Shown: positions 7,979 through 15,780 of the stretch, in pieces
Position numbering within the stretch: position 1 is the first letter of the stretch
How the letters are laid out: the number at the start of each line of letters is the position of its first letter
Source: CAZGNZ01 sp964527215
Lineage (GTDB): Bacteria; Fidelibacterota; Marinisomatia; SCGC-AAA003-L08; JACNLC01
Length of the DNA: 41,052 bases
Assembly (NCBI GenBank): GCA_964527215.1
Contig: CAZGNZ010000041.1
Coordinates: 1-41,052 of the forward strand
Direction: 5' to 3'
Notes under the pieces: generated by a model
Seen by the model: only the letters and a program-made list of their open reading frames with translations
What the model was told of the DNA's origin: nothing
Database searches by the model: none
Program-made: the position numbers and the translations under genes

Positions 7979-9338
7979 GAGTTGGTAATTCCAGTTTGAA
8001 TGTTGATCCCCGGTTCGGTTCACTTTCAACAGTGATTGAACCCTGTAGTTTATCGACAAATCGTTTCACGATGGACATTCCGAGTCCCGTACCCAGTTTG
8101 GTAAACTGCTTGGCCTTGGGAGAACGGTAAAATTCTTCAAATATTTTTGATATGTCTTCCGGTGTCATTCCAATGCCGGAGTCTTTTACGGAAATCTGAT
8201 AGGTATTCGATCCCGGCGTCAGCCTGACCTCAATGGTCTGGCCTTCGTGGCTGTACCGAACAGCATTGGAAACCAGATTCACCAGAATTTTCTCCAGCAG
8301 ACCCGGATAAGTCCGCACGGTGAATGGCTGTTCCGGAATGCTGAGCTTCAGTTGAATATTTTTTGGATTTTCGGCTGTCTCGCCGCCGCTGACGGTACGC
8401 ACCAGTTCGCAGACATCGGTTTCCCTGGACTCCATGGATCTCGGCATGGCGCCCTGAGTCATTTCGCTTAAATCTTTCACCATGTCGATCACCTGCTGAG
8501 AACGGTCCCGGGATCGCACCAGCAGCTGCATGGTCCGGTCTTCAAGGCTGTTTTGAGAGAGAGCCAGCACCGTATCAATGGCACTCTGGATGGTGACAAT
8601 AGGCGATTTGAGTTCATGGGTCACAAAACGGAAAAACTGCATCTTCTCTTTGTCTGAATCAATCAGCTGCTGCTGCTTGTTCACCAGTTTGTCCCGCACC
8701 TTCCGGTATCGGTCCATCATGGAGCTGGCTACAAATGCCACAAACAGGACCGCAAACCAGAAAGCTCCCAAAATTACATAGACAAAGCGGATATCGTGAA
8801 CATGGTCAGTGGTAATGAAAATGGAGTGGGTGTCAAAAATCTGAAGCCGGCCGCCCAGAAATGCTTTTGACGAGAGCAGAACTTCGCCGGTAAAAAGAGC
8901 CAGTGCCAGTCCGGCAATCTGGTACACTTCCCGGCCCTTGAACATCAGGCTGGCTATAATTACATGAAAAAAATACTGAAAATACAGGGGATTCTCAACC
9001 CCGCCGGAATAATGGAGCAATACGGTCAGGATCACCAGATCCACAACCATCTGGAGCTTGACAATACTCAGTTCAATTTTATCGTTGGTTTTGGGATTGG
9101 TGGAATAGTAAACGAGGTATCCTAAATTTGCCAGCGTAAGAATGCCGATCGCCACCAGCAGTTCGGTCACCTTCAGAACAGGAATAAAATGATTGACAAA
9201 AAAAGCCAGAAAAAAGGCGGCCACTATAGCCATCCATCTTATCCGGATGAACCATAGTGACCGCTGCCGAATACTTACTGCTGTTGAAAATCTGGATAAA
9301 TCTTCGTCAATCGGTTCCGGTATGTCCAAGAACCTCAT
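7971..9338 (-). CDS. Membrane sensor histidine kinase with RegB-like quinone motif
   Basis: The protein is 455 aa. The N-terminal half (about 30-205) has several hydrophobic segments, consistent with about six transmembrane helices. Between them lies HYSGGVENPLYF (GGVENP at 112-117), close to the GGxxNP(F) motif that binds quinone in RegB/PrrB kinases. The cytosolic half has the H box with His241 in FVTHELKSPI, then the N box NLVSNAVRYS, DSGIGM and GTGLGMSI. It overlaps the receiver gene upstream by ATGA and the ACT gene downstream by 8 bases, so all three are cotranscribed. Sensing of the quinone-pool or redox state is inferred from the motif and from the hydrogenase context. Confidence 0.92.
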   Translation of the reverse strand: MRFLDIPEPIDEDLSRFSTAVSIRQRSLWFIRIRWMAIVAAFFLAFFVNHFIPVLKVTELLVAIGILTLANLGYLVYYSTNPKTNDKIELSIVKLQMVVDLVILTVLLHYSGGVENPLYFQYFFHVIIASLMFKGREVYQIAGLALALFTGEVLLSSKAFLGGRLQIFDTHSIFITTDHVHDIRFVYVILGAFWFAVLFVAFVASSMMDRYRKVRDKLVNKQQQLIDSDKEKMQFFRFVTHELKSPIVTIQSAIDTVLALSQNSLEDRTMQLLVRSRDRSQQVIDMVKDLSEMTQGAMPRSMESRETDVCELVRTVSGGETAENPKNIQLKLSIPEQPFTVRTYPGLLEKILVNLVSNAVRYSHEGQTIEVRLTPGSNTYQISVKDSGIGMTPEDISKIFEEFYRSPKAKQFTKLGTGLGMSIVKRFVDKLQGSITVESEPNRGSTFKLELPTHV

Positions 9339-9730
9339 GATTTGGAGACAAGATTTTTCCGGACAACATCGAGCAGTTTTTTAGGATTAATGGGTTTTTC
9401 AAGAAATTCATCTACCGGCAGGAAGCCTTCGTCTTCCTTGGGATTGAAGCTGTATCCGGTTTGCTGGGTGACAGCTGTCAGCATGACAATGGGGGTCTCT
9501 TTTAACTCAGGATCCTGACGGAATTTGTATGCTGTCTGGAAGCCTTCATCAATGGTACCCATCATCACATCCAGGATAATCAGGTCCGGCATTTCTTTTT
9601 GGGCCAGATTGAAACCGCTTTCGCCATTCTGGGCGTCAATGACACCGTAACCGGCGGTTTCCAGGTTTATGCGGATTATCTCAACCAGATCTATGTCGTC
9701 GTCAATGATCAGAATGGTTTGTTGATTCAT
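9335..9730 (-). CDS. Stand-alone receiver protein, likely partner of the membrane kinase
   Basis: This is a single receiver domain of 131 aa with no output. The acidic cluster DDD is at residues 10-12, Asp54 is in IILDVMM, and FLEKP provides the conserved Lys. An insert between the acceptor and the TAV switch contains TGYSFNPKEDEGFLPVDEF, a pattern shared with a subgroup of single-domain regulators. The start lies inside the hydrogenase endopeptidase gene (29-base overlap) and the stop overlaps the kinase start by ATGA. It is paralogous in style to the receiver at the window start. It may relay phosphate between the kinase and the NtrC-type regulator. Confidence 0.9.
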   Translation of the reverse strand: MNQQTILIIDDDIDLVEIIRINLETAGYGVIDAQNGESGFNLAQKEMPDLIILDVMMGTIDEGFQTAYKFRQDPELKETPIVMLTAVTQQTGYSFNPKEDEGFLPVDEFLEKPINPKKLLDVVRKNLVSKS

Positions 9731-10193
9731 TTAAACTTACCTCTTTATTTATCAAAGTAATTGCCTTGGGGACTGCATCCCTGACAGTATCTGATAATGG
9801 TTTGTCAATTTGTATAATTTCGGGCTCTATCCCTATTAGAACCAAGTGTTGAGGCATGACGCCAATTTTTTCCGCCATTTCGCATGTTTCTGCCAGTCCG
9901 AATCCGTGGATGGAAAGGTGGTCCCATTGGATTTTCAGCCGGGCTTCTTCGGGTTTGAAGCTGATGACTGTTCCGGGGGTCAGTTTCATTTTGGCGGCAT
10001 CAATAATGAAATTGAGACCGTCCGCCGTGAAATGATCCAGAATTGACAGGGCGTCCGTGTGAGCATCATAGAAGACGGCGTCGCCGTACTCCGGCAGCTG
10101 CTGCAGGGCATTGAGAACTGCCAGTCCGGCGCCGTCATCACCGTAAAGGGGATTGCCGACTGCGATGAAGTGGATGGGTTTGCCGTGTTTCAA
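9702..10193 (-). CDS. [NiFe]-hydrogenase maturation endopeptidase
   Basis: This is a HycI/HybD-type protease of 163 aa. It clips the C-terminal peptide of the large subunit after nickel insertion. The hallmark GNPLYGDDGAG near the N-terminus carries the first metal ligand (Asp20 here, where HybD has Glu16). An Asp in FYDAHTDA and a His in HLSIHGFGL match the other two ligand regions. It lies directly downstream of the large-subunit gene, whose product ends CSVH followed by LLDVDFIE, a typical cleavable tail. Its own 3' end overlaps the receiver gene by 29 bases. Confidence 0.9.
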   Translation of the reverse strand: MKHGKPIHFIAVGNPLYGDDGAGLAVLNALQQLPEYGDAVFYDAHTDALSILDHFTADGLNFIIDAAKMKLTPGTVISFKPEEARLKIQWDHLSIHGFGLAETCEMAEKIGVMPQHLVLIGIEPEIIQIDKPLSDTVRDAVPKAITLINKEVSLNESTNHSDH

Positions 10194-10251
10194 GGTTCAA
10201 ACAGCGGGGCGCCCGGCTTGAGGACCAAACCGGGCTCCCTTTCTGACGCGA

Positions 10252-11556
10252 CTATTCTATAAAATCAACATCCAACAGATGGACCGAACAGGATATGCAC
10301 GGATCATATGCACGAACCAGCATTTCCAGTTCGTGTGCGATCTCTTTCTGGGAGCGGTCGATGATTTCCGGCACCAATTTCTTCATGTCATCATCTATGT
10401 TGGCCAGGTTCTGACCGGTGGGGATGATACAGTTGGCTTTGACAATCTCACCGCGACGATTATAGGTGTAATCATGGAAAAGAATACCACGCGGCACCTC
10501 GGTAGAGGCGATGCCCCGCCCGTAACGGGTGGGTGTCTGGTTGGGTTTCTCGTCTTTCAGACCCATGGACAGCAGGCGTTCAATGATGGCGACTGAGTCA
10601 AAAACGCAGTGGGCCACTTCAATCACCTGAGCAATGGTGTTCATAAACGGATTGGTGTTCTTTGGCTGAAGACCCAGAGCAGCGGCTGCTTTTTTCGCTT
10701 CTTCGTGAAGCAGATCATAGCTGTTGTTAAAGCGAGCCAGTGCACCCACCATGTAGGATGACCGTTTGTGCCTGCAGTGTTTGGATGTACTGTGGGGAAC
10801 CACAAATTCATTGGTGACATCCAGATAGTTTTCAACCGGAATAATGCCGGTATCCGAACTGCAGATATCACCATCGTAGAGTCCGTATTCTTCTTTTGAG
10901 TACAGGGAAATATATTCAGTGTCCCGTTCAAACTGAGGAACTTCGCCAGCCAGTGCTTTAATGGTTTCCACGGTGGCCAGCGTATCCGGCAGCGCTTCTT
11001 CCAGCAGACGGCGTTTCAGTTCTTCCAGTTCGGCAACGGTGGGGATCCGTGTGAATCCGCCGGGAACCGGAGTGATGGGATGAACCGCACGACCGGTGAC
11101 AACATCACCGATGTCATTGGCAAGCCTTTTCATCCGCAGTGCCCGCACAACCACGTCAGGATGGGTATTCACCAGCGGGAATACCGATCCGACTTTCAGG
11201 AAATCCGGTGCAGCCAGGAAATAGGCGTGCAGAACGTTGGACTGAATGGTGGCTCCGTGCACCGACAGTTTCCGCAGGAGTTCGGTCTGTTCAGAAACTT
11301 CCAGGCCCAGTGCGGCTTCCGTGGTTTTCAGGGATGTCATCTGATGTCCCAGGGAGCAGATACCGCAGATACGGGAAGTGATAATGGCTGCTTCGTGGAA
11401 ACTGCGTCCTTTCAGCATGGCTTCGAAATAGCGGGGAGCTTCAACAATATCCAGCTGCGCTTTTTCCAGAACACCCTCTTTCATGTTCACGACAATGTTG
11501 CCGTGACCCTCTACGCGTGTCAGATGATGAACATTTATGTCTAAGTCTCTCTTCAT
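10252..11556 (-). CDS. hyhL: Group 3b [NiFe] hydrogenase large (alpha) subunit
   Basis: This is the catalytic subunit that binds the NiFe(CN)2CO centre, 434 aa. The L1 motif RICGIC and the L2 motif DPCISCSVH give the four Cys ligands, and all are ordinary Cys codons. The last eight residues after the L2 His (LLDVDFIE) form the peptide removed by the endopeptidase encoded next. VHHLTRVEGHG at the N-terminus is also typical. The start overlaps the small-subunit stop by ATGA. With the FeS, flavin and small-subunit genes it forms the HyhBGSL/sulfhydrogenase arrangement. The 58-base gap downstream holds an imperfect GCCCGG...CCGGGC hairpin. Confidence 0.95.
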   Translation of the reverse strand: MKRDLDINVHHLTRVEGHGNIVVNMKEGVLEKAQLDIVEAPRYFEAMLKGRSFHEAAIITSRICGICSLGHQMTSLKTTEAALGLEVSEQTELLRKLSVHGATIQSNVLHAYFLAAPDFLKVGSVFPLVNTHPDVVVRALRMKRLANDIGDVVTGRAVHPITPVPGGFTRIPTVAELEELKRRLLEEALPDTLATVETIKALAGEVPQFERDTEYISLYSKEEYGLYDGDICSSDTGIIPVENYLDVTNEFVVPHSTSKHCRHKRSSYMVGALARFNNSYDLLHEEAKKAAAALGLQPKNTNPFMNTIAQVIEVAHCVFDSVAIIERLLSMGLKDEKPNQTPTRYGRGIASTEVPRGILFHDYTYNRRGEIVKANCIIPTGQNLANIDDDMKKLVPEIIDRSQKEIAHELEMLVRAYDPCISCSVHLLDVDFIE

Positions 11557-12299
11557 ACCAAGGCCCTTTCGCGTTCAGCGGTATTGAACAGGTTGATTCG
11601 TTTCTGTGCTTCTTCCAGGGACAGGCCGTTGTTGGTTAGAATTTCCACCATGGCTTTCATATTGGGATGGGGAACCAGACCACGGCAGCCGATGCAGTAC
11701 TGACCCAGACCCGGACAGAGAGCGTTGCAGCCGCCGCGGGTGATGGGACCCATGCAGATCATGCCTTTGCCGTACACGCATTCATTTTCGTTCAGTTTAC
11801 ATTCCACGCAGACGGGATTTTCACAAACTTCGGGTTTTCTGCCGGACAGGAGCGCAGTCAGAAGCCGGAGAAATTCACCCTGATCCATTGGACAGCCGCG
11901 AACTTCATAATCCACGCGAACGTAGGCTGATGACGGCAGGGCCGGAAGGGTGGCAAACAGATCTTTGTCCTTGCCGTACACTTCTTCACGGACCACTTCC
12001 AGCGGATACTGGTTTTTCATGGCATTGAGGCCGCCGCCCACAGAACAGGCGCCCACCGCAATGAGGACATCCGACCGGTTGCGGATATCGTGAATACGAC
12101 TTACACAATCCGGAGTGGAAATAGAACCTTCCACAATGGCGATATCATAGTGATCCGCGTGATCATCCATTGCCTCCCGCCATTCCACAAAATCAACATG
12201 GCTGATGAGGTCCAGCATTTCATTTTCAAAATTCAGATGGTTCAGCTCGCAGCCTTCACATCCGGTAAAGTCGAATACAGCAACTTTTGGTTTACTCAT
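11553..12299 (-). CDS. hyhS: Group 3b [NiFe] hydrogenase small (delta) subunit
   Basis: This is the FeS electron-transfer subunit of 248 aa. It starts with the proximal-cluster motif FTGCEGCE and continues with GACSVGGG and RGCPMDQGE. The C-terminal half is Cys-rich (ENPVCVECKLNENEC, GGCNALCPG, CIGC), enough for further [4Fe-4S] clusters as expected for cytosolic group 3 enzymes. There is no twin-arginine signal, so the enzyme stays in the cytoplasm. Its start overlaps the stop of the flavin subunit by one base, and its stop overlaps the large-subunit start. The product transfers electrons between the NiFe site and the flavin subunit. Confidence 0.94.
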   Translation of the reverse strand: MSKPKVAVFDFTGCEGCELNHLNFENEMLDLISHVDFVEWREAMDDHADHYDIAIVEGSISTPDCVSRIHDIRNRSDVLIAVGACSVGGGLNAMKNQYPLEVVREEVYGKDKDLFATLPALPSSAYVRVDYEVRGCPMDQGEFLRLLTALLSGRKPEVCENPVCVECKLNENECVYGKGMICMGPITRGGCNALCPGLGQYCIGCRGLVPHPNMKAMVEILTNNGLSLEEAQKRINLFNTAERERALV

Positions 12300-13141
12300 C
12301 AGATGGCCTCCCTCATGTTTTTCAGTACGGGATAATGGTAAACAGGACCGTCCTGGCAGACATATGACTGATTAATCTGGCAGTGCCCGCATTTGCCCAC
12401 ACCGCATTTCATCCGCCGTTCCAGTGACATATAGATATTTTCATCCGGCAGTCCTTTGGACTGCAGCGTCAGCAGAACGAATTTATACATGATAGGGGGA
12501 CCGGTGATGGCGGCCACGGTATTGGCAAGATCCAGCTGCAGCGGCGGAATCAGCGTGGTGATTACTCCCACATTGCCTTTCCAGTTATCGTCGCCCTGGT
12601 CCACGGTGACATGAAACTCGATGCTGGGATCATTTTCCCATTGTTTCAATTCCTCGGGATACAGCAGTTCGGAAGGATTTTTCGCGCCGTAGAGAATGAC
12701 CAGGCGGCCAAAATCTGCCCGGTTGTCAATGACATAATTGATGAGCGAGCGAAGCGGTACAATACCGATGCCGCCGCCGACAATCAGAATGTCTTTGCCC
12801 TTCAGTGCTTCCACATCAAAACCATGACCGAAAGGTCCGCGAATACCGATGGTGTCACCCACATTCATGTTGTGCATTTTTTCAGTCAGGGTGCCAACTT
12901 CACGGACGCAAAGTTCAAATTTGCCGTTTTCAGAGGGCGCGGAAGTGACGGAAATAGGAGCTTCACCCACACCAAACATGGACACTTCAACAAACTGTCC
13001 CGGATGATGACCCAGATTCAGGCCTTCCGGCAGCATGATCTCAAACCATTTTTCTTTTTCAGTAAAGCGTTTGATCTGAGTGATTTCAGCAATTGTCGGA
13101 TAATACAATTCATTATTCTGGTTTGTGGCAGTTGTAATCAT
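12299..13141 (-). CDS. hyhG: Group 3b hydrogenase gamma subunit, FAD/NAD(P)-binding
   Basis: This is a ferredoxin-NADP reductase-like subunit of 280 aa. It has an N-terminal flavin-binding barrel (GRxxxFxS equivalents GQFVEVSMFG and PISVTSAP). The NAD(P)-binding motif is GGGIGIVPLRSL. The C-terminal Cys cluster (CGVGKCGHCQ and a later C) binds a [2Fe-2S] cluster. This architecture is shared with sulfite reductase AsrB and dihydroorotate dehydrogenase PyrK. Together with the beta subunit it lets the enzyme exchange electrons with NAD(P)H. It lies 8 bases downstream of the beta subunit gene and overlaps the small-subunit gene by one base. Confidence 0.93.
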   Translation of the reverse strand: MITTATNQNNELYYPTIAEITQIKRFTEKEKWFEIMLPEGLNLGHHPGQFVEVSMFGVGEAPISVTSAPSENGKFELCVREVGTLTEKMHNMNVGDTIGIRGPFGHGFDVEALKGKDILIVGGGIGIVPLRSLINYVIDNRADFGRLVILYGAKNPSELLYPEELKQWENDPSIEFHVTVDQGDDNWKGNVGVITTLIPPLQLDLANTVAAITGPPIMYKFVLLTLQSKGLPDENIYMSLERRMKCGVGKCGHCQINQSYVCQDGPVYHYPVLKNMREAI

Positions 13142-13149
13142 TATTCCCC

Positions 13150-14202
13150 CTACTCCATTGCAGTGGCCAGATCACCCTGGGCCGCCAAAACTTGCTGTTT
13201 ATCATAATCAGTGACCAGACGGTTTACAATATCCACAATACTGATACCGGCGGTACAGTAAATAGTGCAGCGGCCGCAGCCCACACACCAGGGTTCACCA
13301 GTCTGATCCGAGATATATTTGAATTTCCGGTAAATACGGTGACGAATACGGGCACCGACATCTTCACGGAAGACTTCCCCGCCGGCCACAGCAGTAAAAT
13401 TGCGTAGCATGCAGCCGTCCAGATGTCTTACCCGTTCACCGCTGTCGATATTGAGATCCAGATGATCTTCCACATTGAAGCAGTAGCATGTGGGACAAGT
13501 CAGGTTACAGGTACCGCAGCTGACGCATTTTTCAGCCATCTCATCCCAAACGGGATTGTTATAGCTGTCATCAAATACCTTCAGCAGTTTGCTTTGGTGA
13601 GCATACAGGCTGGTTTCATATTCCGGTGTTTCCGGGCGGTCCCCTTCAAATTCCGTCACTCCGCTGAAACCTTCCAGCAGGCTGGCGCCGGTATCGGAGC
13701 AGATTTCCACCACATAGCCGGTATTTGTTTTATGCAGGAACAGATCGAAGCCCGAAGTATCATTTGGGGCAATGCCTACAGATTCTGAAAAATGGAATTT
13801 ATCCGGTTCATACGAAACCCCGATGAAAACAGAATTCTCACGGCGGGTGAGATAGTTCTTTTCGGCATTTCCTTTTTTGAAATTGTAATCCAGCTTAAAA
13901 ACTGCAGCCAGATCATAGTTGTGAACACCAAAAAAAATGGCATCCGCCGGATTAATTTCCGGTTTCTCAAATGAGTTGTCGGTCCGTTTGAAGGAGAGCA
14001 GGGTTTCACGCATGGGCAGGAAGAATTTCTTAATGGAATTCAGCGTCCGCGAGTACTCCAGCACGACTTTATCAGGATCAGTCACCTCTTTGAAAGAGAA
14101 GGAATGATCGCCCTTGTTGTGAGGCGCGTACACCTTCTTCTTCGTCATCAGATGCGCGACGAATGGTGTGATGTTTTCAGCGGATAATAAATATCCTTTC
14201 AT
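13150..14202 (-). CDS. hyhB: Group 3b hydrogenase beta subunit, 4Fe-4S protein
   Basis: This is the first gene of the hydrogenase operon, 350 aa. Its C-terminal part has two ferredoxin-type motifs, CVSCGTCNLTCPTC and CVGCGRCTIYC. The N-terminal part is of the AsrA/HyhB type (AENITPFVAHLM at the start, FFGVHNYDLAAV in the middle). It links the hydrogenase core to an external electron partner or to the flavin subunit. A good CAGGAG ribosome-binding site lies 7 bases before the ATG. It diverges from hypA across about 200 bases, so both hydrogenase synthesis and maturation may be controlled from that shared region. Confidence 0.93.
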   Translation of the reverse strand: MKGYLLSAENITPFVAHLMTKKKVYAPHNKGDHSFSFKEVTDPDKVVLEYSRTLNSIKKFFLPMRETLLSFKRTDNSFEKPEINPADAIFFGVHNYDLAAVFKLDYNFKKGNAEKNYLTRRENSVFIGVSYEPDKFHFSESVGIAPNDTSGFDLFLHKTNTGYVVEICSDTGASLLEGFSGVTEFEGDRPETPEYETSLYAHQSKLLKVFDDSYNNPVWDEMAEKCVSCGTCNLTCPTCYCFNVEDHLDLNIDSGERVRHLDGCMLRNFTAVAGGEVFREDVGARIRHRIYRKFKYISDQTGEPWCVGCGRCTIYCTAGISIVDIVNRLVTDYDKQQVLAAQGDLATAME

Positions 14203-14404
14203 ATACTAACTCCTGAGTTTAAACTTCACAGTTGATAGTCGGTCAGCAACGTCATATCATTTCATTATTGTTCAGAAAAACGACCAAAAAATTTATTATC
14301 AAGATAATCAGATGTACAAGTCCTGAAATACACATTTGCTAAATTGTGCGAAATTATTGTGAAAAAACTGTAAATTTCAATCTTTGGAATTCCGGGAATA
14401 AAAC
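14203..14404. promoter_or_regulatory. Divergent control region between hydrogenase and hyp operons
   Basis: This is an AT-rich stretch of 202 bases between two start codons facing away from each other. It contains an inverted repeat ATTATC-AA-GATAAT at about 14297-14310. It also has two direct copies of TTGTG starting at about 14344 and 14357. Both are operator-like. I could not match either to a consensus (FNR, Rex or sigma-54 -24/-12) with confidence. Confidence 0.5.
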
Positions 14405-14752
14405 ATGCACGAACTTTCCATTGCTCAAAACATCATTGAAAGTCTCGCCGAGAGGTTCAGTGATTCAGGCAGTCATATCTCCGTCATTAATATTGATATT
14501 GGTCAGCTGACCTGCGTAGAGGCTGATTCTCTGCGGTTTTGTTTGGAAAGCATCGCCCGGGATCCGCTATTTCAAGATGTTGAGGTAAGAATTAATACGA
14601 TCCCTGGCAGTGGTATCTGCACCAAGTGCGGGGCAGTGTCACCCATGGAGGCTCTGTACTCCATCTGCCCAGGCTGCGGACAGCCCGGGCTGCAAATCAG
14701 ACAGGGACAGGAACTTAGAATCGCTTCAGTGGAGATAGAAGACAATGTGTGA
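14405..14752 (+). CDS. hypA: Hydrogenase nickel-incorporation protein HypA
   Basis: HypA delivers nickel to the hydrogenase large subunit. The protein is 115 aa. It starts MHELSIAQ, where the N-terminal amine and His2 bind Ni. It carries a zinc site made of two CxxC pairs (CTKC and CPGC). The 3' end overlaps hypB by 8 bases. It is the first gene of the hypABCDE set on this strand. Confidence 0.96.
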   Translation: MHELSIAQNIIESLAERFSDSGSHISVINIDIGQLTCVEADSLRFCLESIARDPLFQDVEVRINTIPGSGICTKCGAVSPMEALYSICPGCGQPGLQIRQGQELRIASVEIEDNV

Positions 14753-15497
14753 TACCTGCGGATGCGGTCAGCCGGACCATTCCCATGCTCATGGGCACTC
14801 CCACAATCATGATCACAAGCATGAACAGAATCTGGTAAAACTGCACGAAGACATTATGCAGCGCAATGACAGTTACGCCCATCAGAACCGGTATTTTTTT
14901 CGGGAACACGGGATTTTCACCCTGAATCTGGTGAGTTCTCCCGGATCCGGTAAAACCACCCTCATCGAGAAAACCCTGCATCTTCTGAACGGAAATTTTC
15001 CGGTGACAGTGATTGAAGGGGATCAGCAGACAGAACGGGATGCCGATCGCATTAAGGCCGCCGGGGCGCAGGCTATTCAGATCAATACAGGGGCCGGCTG
15101 TCATCTGGACGGTCACCAGATTTCTCATGCTCTTGAAAAACTGGAGATTCCGGACAACTCACTGCTGATCATTGAAAATGTCGGAAATCTGGTTTGTCCC
15201 TCCATGTTTGATCTGGGTGAACATCATAAAGTGGTGATCCTTTCCGTCACTGAAGGAGAAGACAAACCCGTTAAATATCCTCATATGTTTCATGCATCTG
15301 ATGTTGTGGTTTACAACAAAACCGATCTGCTGCCCTACGTGGATTTTGATCTGGAGAAATCCCGGGCGTTTGCGGAATCCCTTCGACAGTATTCCCGCTT
15401 TTTTGAATTGTCAGCCAAAACGGAAGACGGAATGACAGACTGGATTGACTGGCTCACAGCCCAGGTATTGAACTGCCGCGAATCAGGAGATAAATAA
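14745..15497 (+). CDS. hypB: Hydrogenase nickel-incorporation GTPase HypB
   Basis: HypB is a GTPase that powers nickel insertion with HypA. The N-terminus has the high-affinity nickel motif CDTCGCG, then a His-rich run (HSHAHGHSHNHDHKH) that can store nickel. The GTPase core shows SSPGSGKTT, EGDQQTERDADRI, the metal site GAGCHLDG, and NKTD. It is 250 aa, normal for the His-rich form. It is translationally coupled to hypA by the 8-base overlap and followed one base later by hypC. Confidence 0.97.
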   Translation: MCDTCGCGQPDHSHAHGHSHNHDHKHEQNLVKLHEDIMQRNDSYAHQNRYFFREHGIFTLNLVSSPGSGKTTLIEKTLHLLNGNFPVTVIEGDQQTERDADRIKAAGAQAIQINTGAGCHLDGHQISHALEKLEIPDNSLLIIENVGNLVCPSMFDLGEHHKVVILSVTEGEDKPVKYPHMFHASDVVVYNKTDLLPYVDFDLEKSRAFAESLRQYSRFFELSAKTEDGMTDWIDWLTAQVLNCRESGDK

Positions 15498-15498
15498 T

Positions 15499-15780
15499 AT
15501 GTGTTTGGCGATTCCCGGAAAAGTATTGGAAATCTACGAAGAAAACGGCATTAAAATGGGCCGGCTGGATTACAGCGGTGTGGTGAGTGAAGCCTGCCTG
15601 GAATACATTCCGGAGATAAAGGTTGGGGAATATGCCATTGTGCATGCCGGGTTTGGGCTTTCGGTACTCAATGAAGAGGAAGCGCGGAAAACCCTGGAAA
15701 CCTGGGATGAGCTGGTGGAAGCTGCGGCCCGGGAGGGACTTGCGCCTTTCAGCGATGCACCGGAAAATCCCCAGGCATGA
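15499..15780 (+). CDS. hypC: Hydrogenase assembly chaperone HypC
   Basis: This is a small chaperone (93 aa) that carries the Fe(CN)2CO group with HypD and docks on the large-subunit precursor. It begins MCLAIPGKVLEI; Cys2 is the essential residue. The C-terminal extension of about 15 residues is slightly longer than usual. It overlaps hypD by ATGA. Confidence 0.95.
   Translation: MCLAIPGKVLEIYEENGIKMGRLDYSGVVSEACLEYIPEIKVGEYAIVHAGFGLSVLNEEEARKTLETWDELVEAAAREGLAPFSDAPENPQA

Noticed and set aside
10255..10290. Selenocysteine in the [NiFe] large subunit L2 motif
   Set aside because: Both ligand codons in DPCISC are ordinary Cys codons (TGC and TGT).
14203..14404. Sigma-54 (-24/-12) promoter for hypA or the hydrogenase operon
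   Set aside because: The best candidate near ACATTTGCT lacks GG at the correct 10-base spacing.
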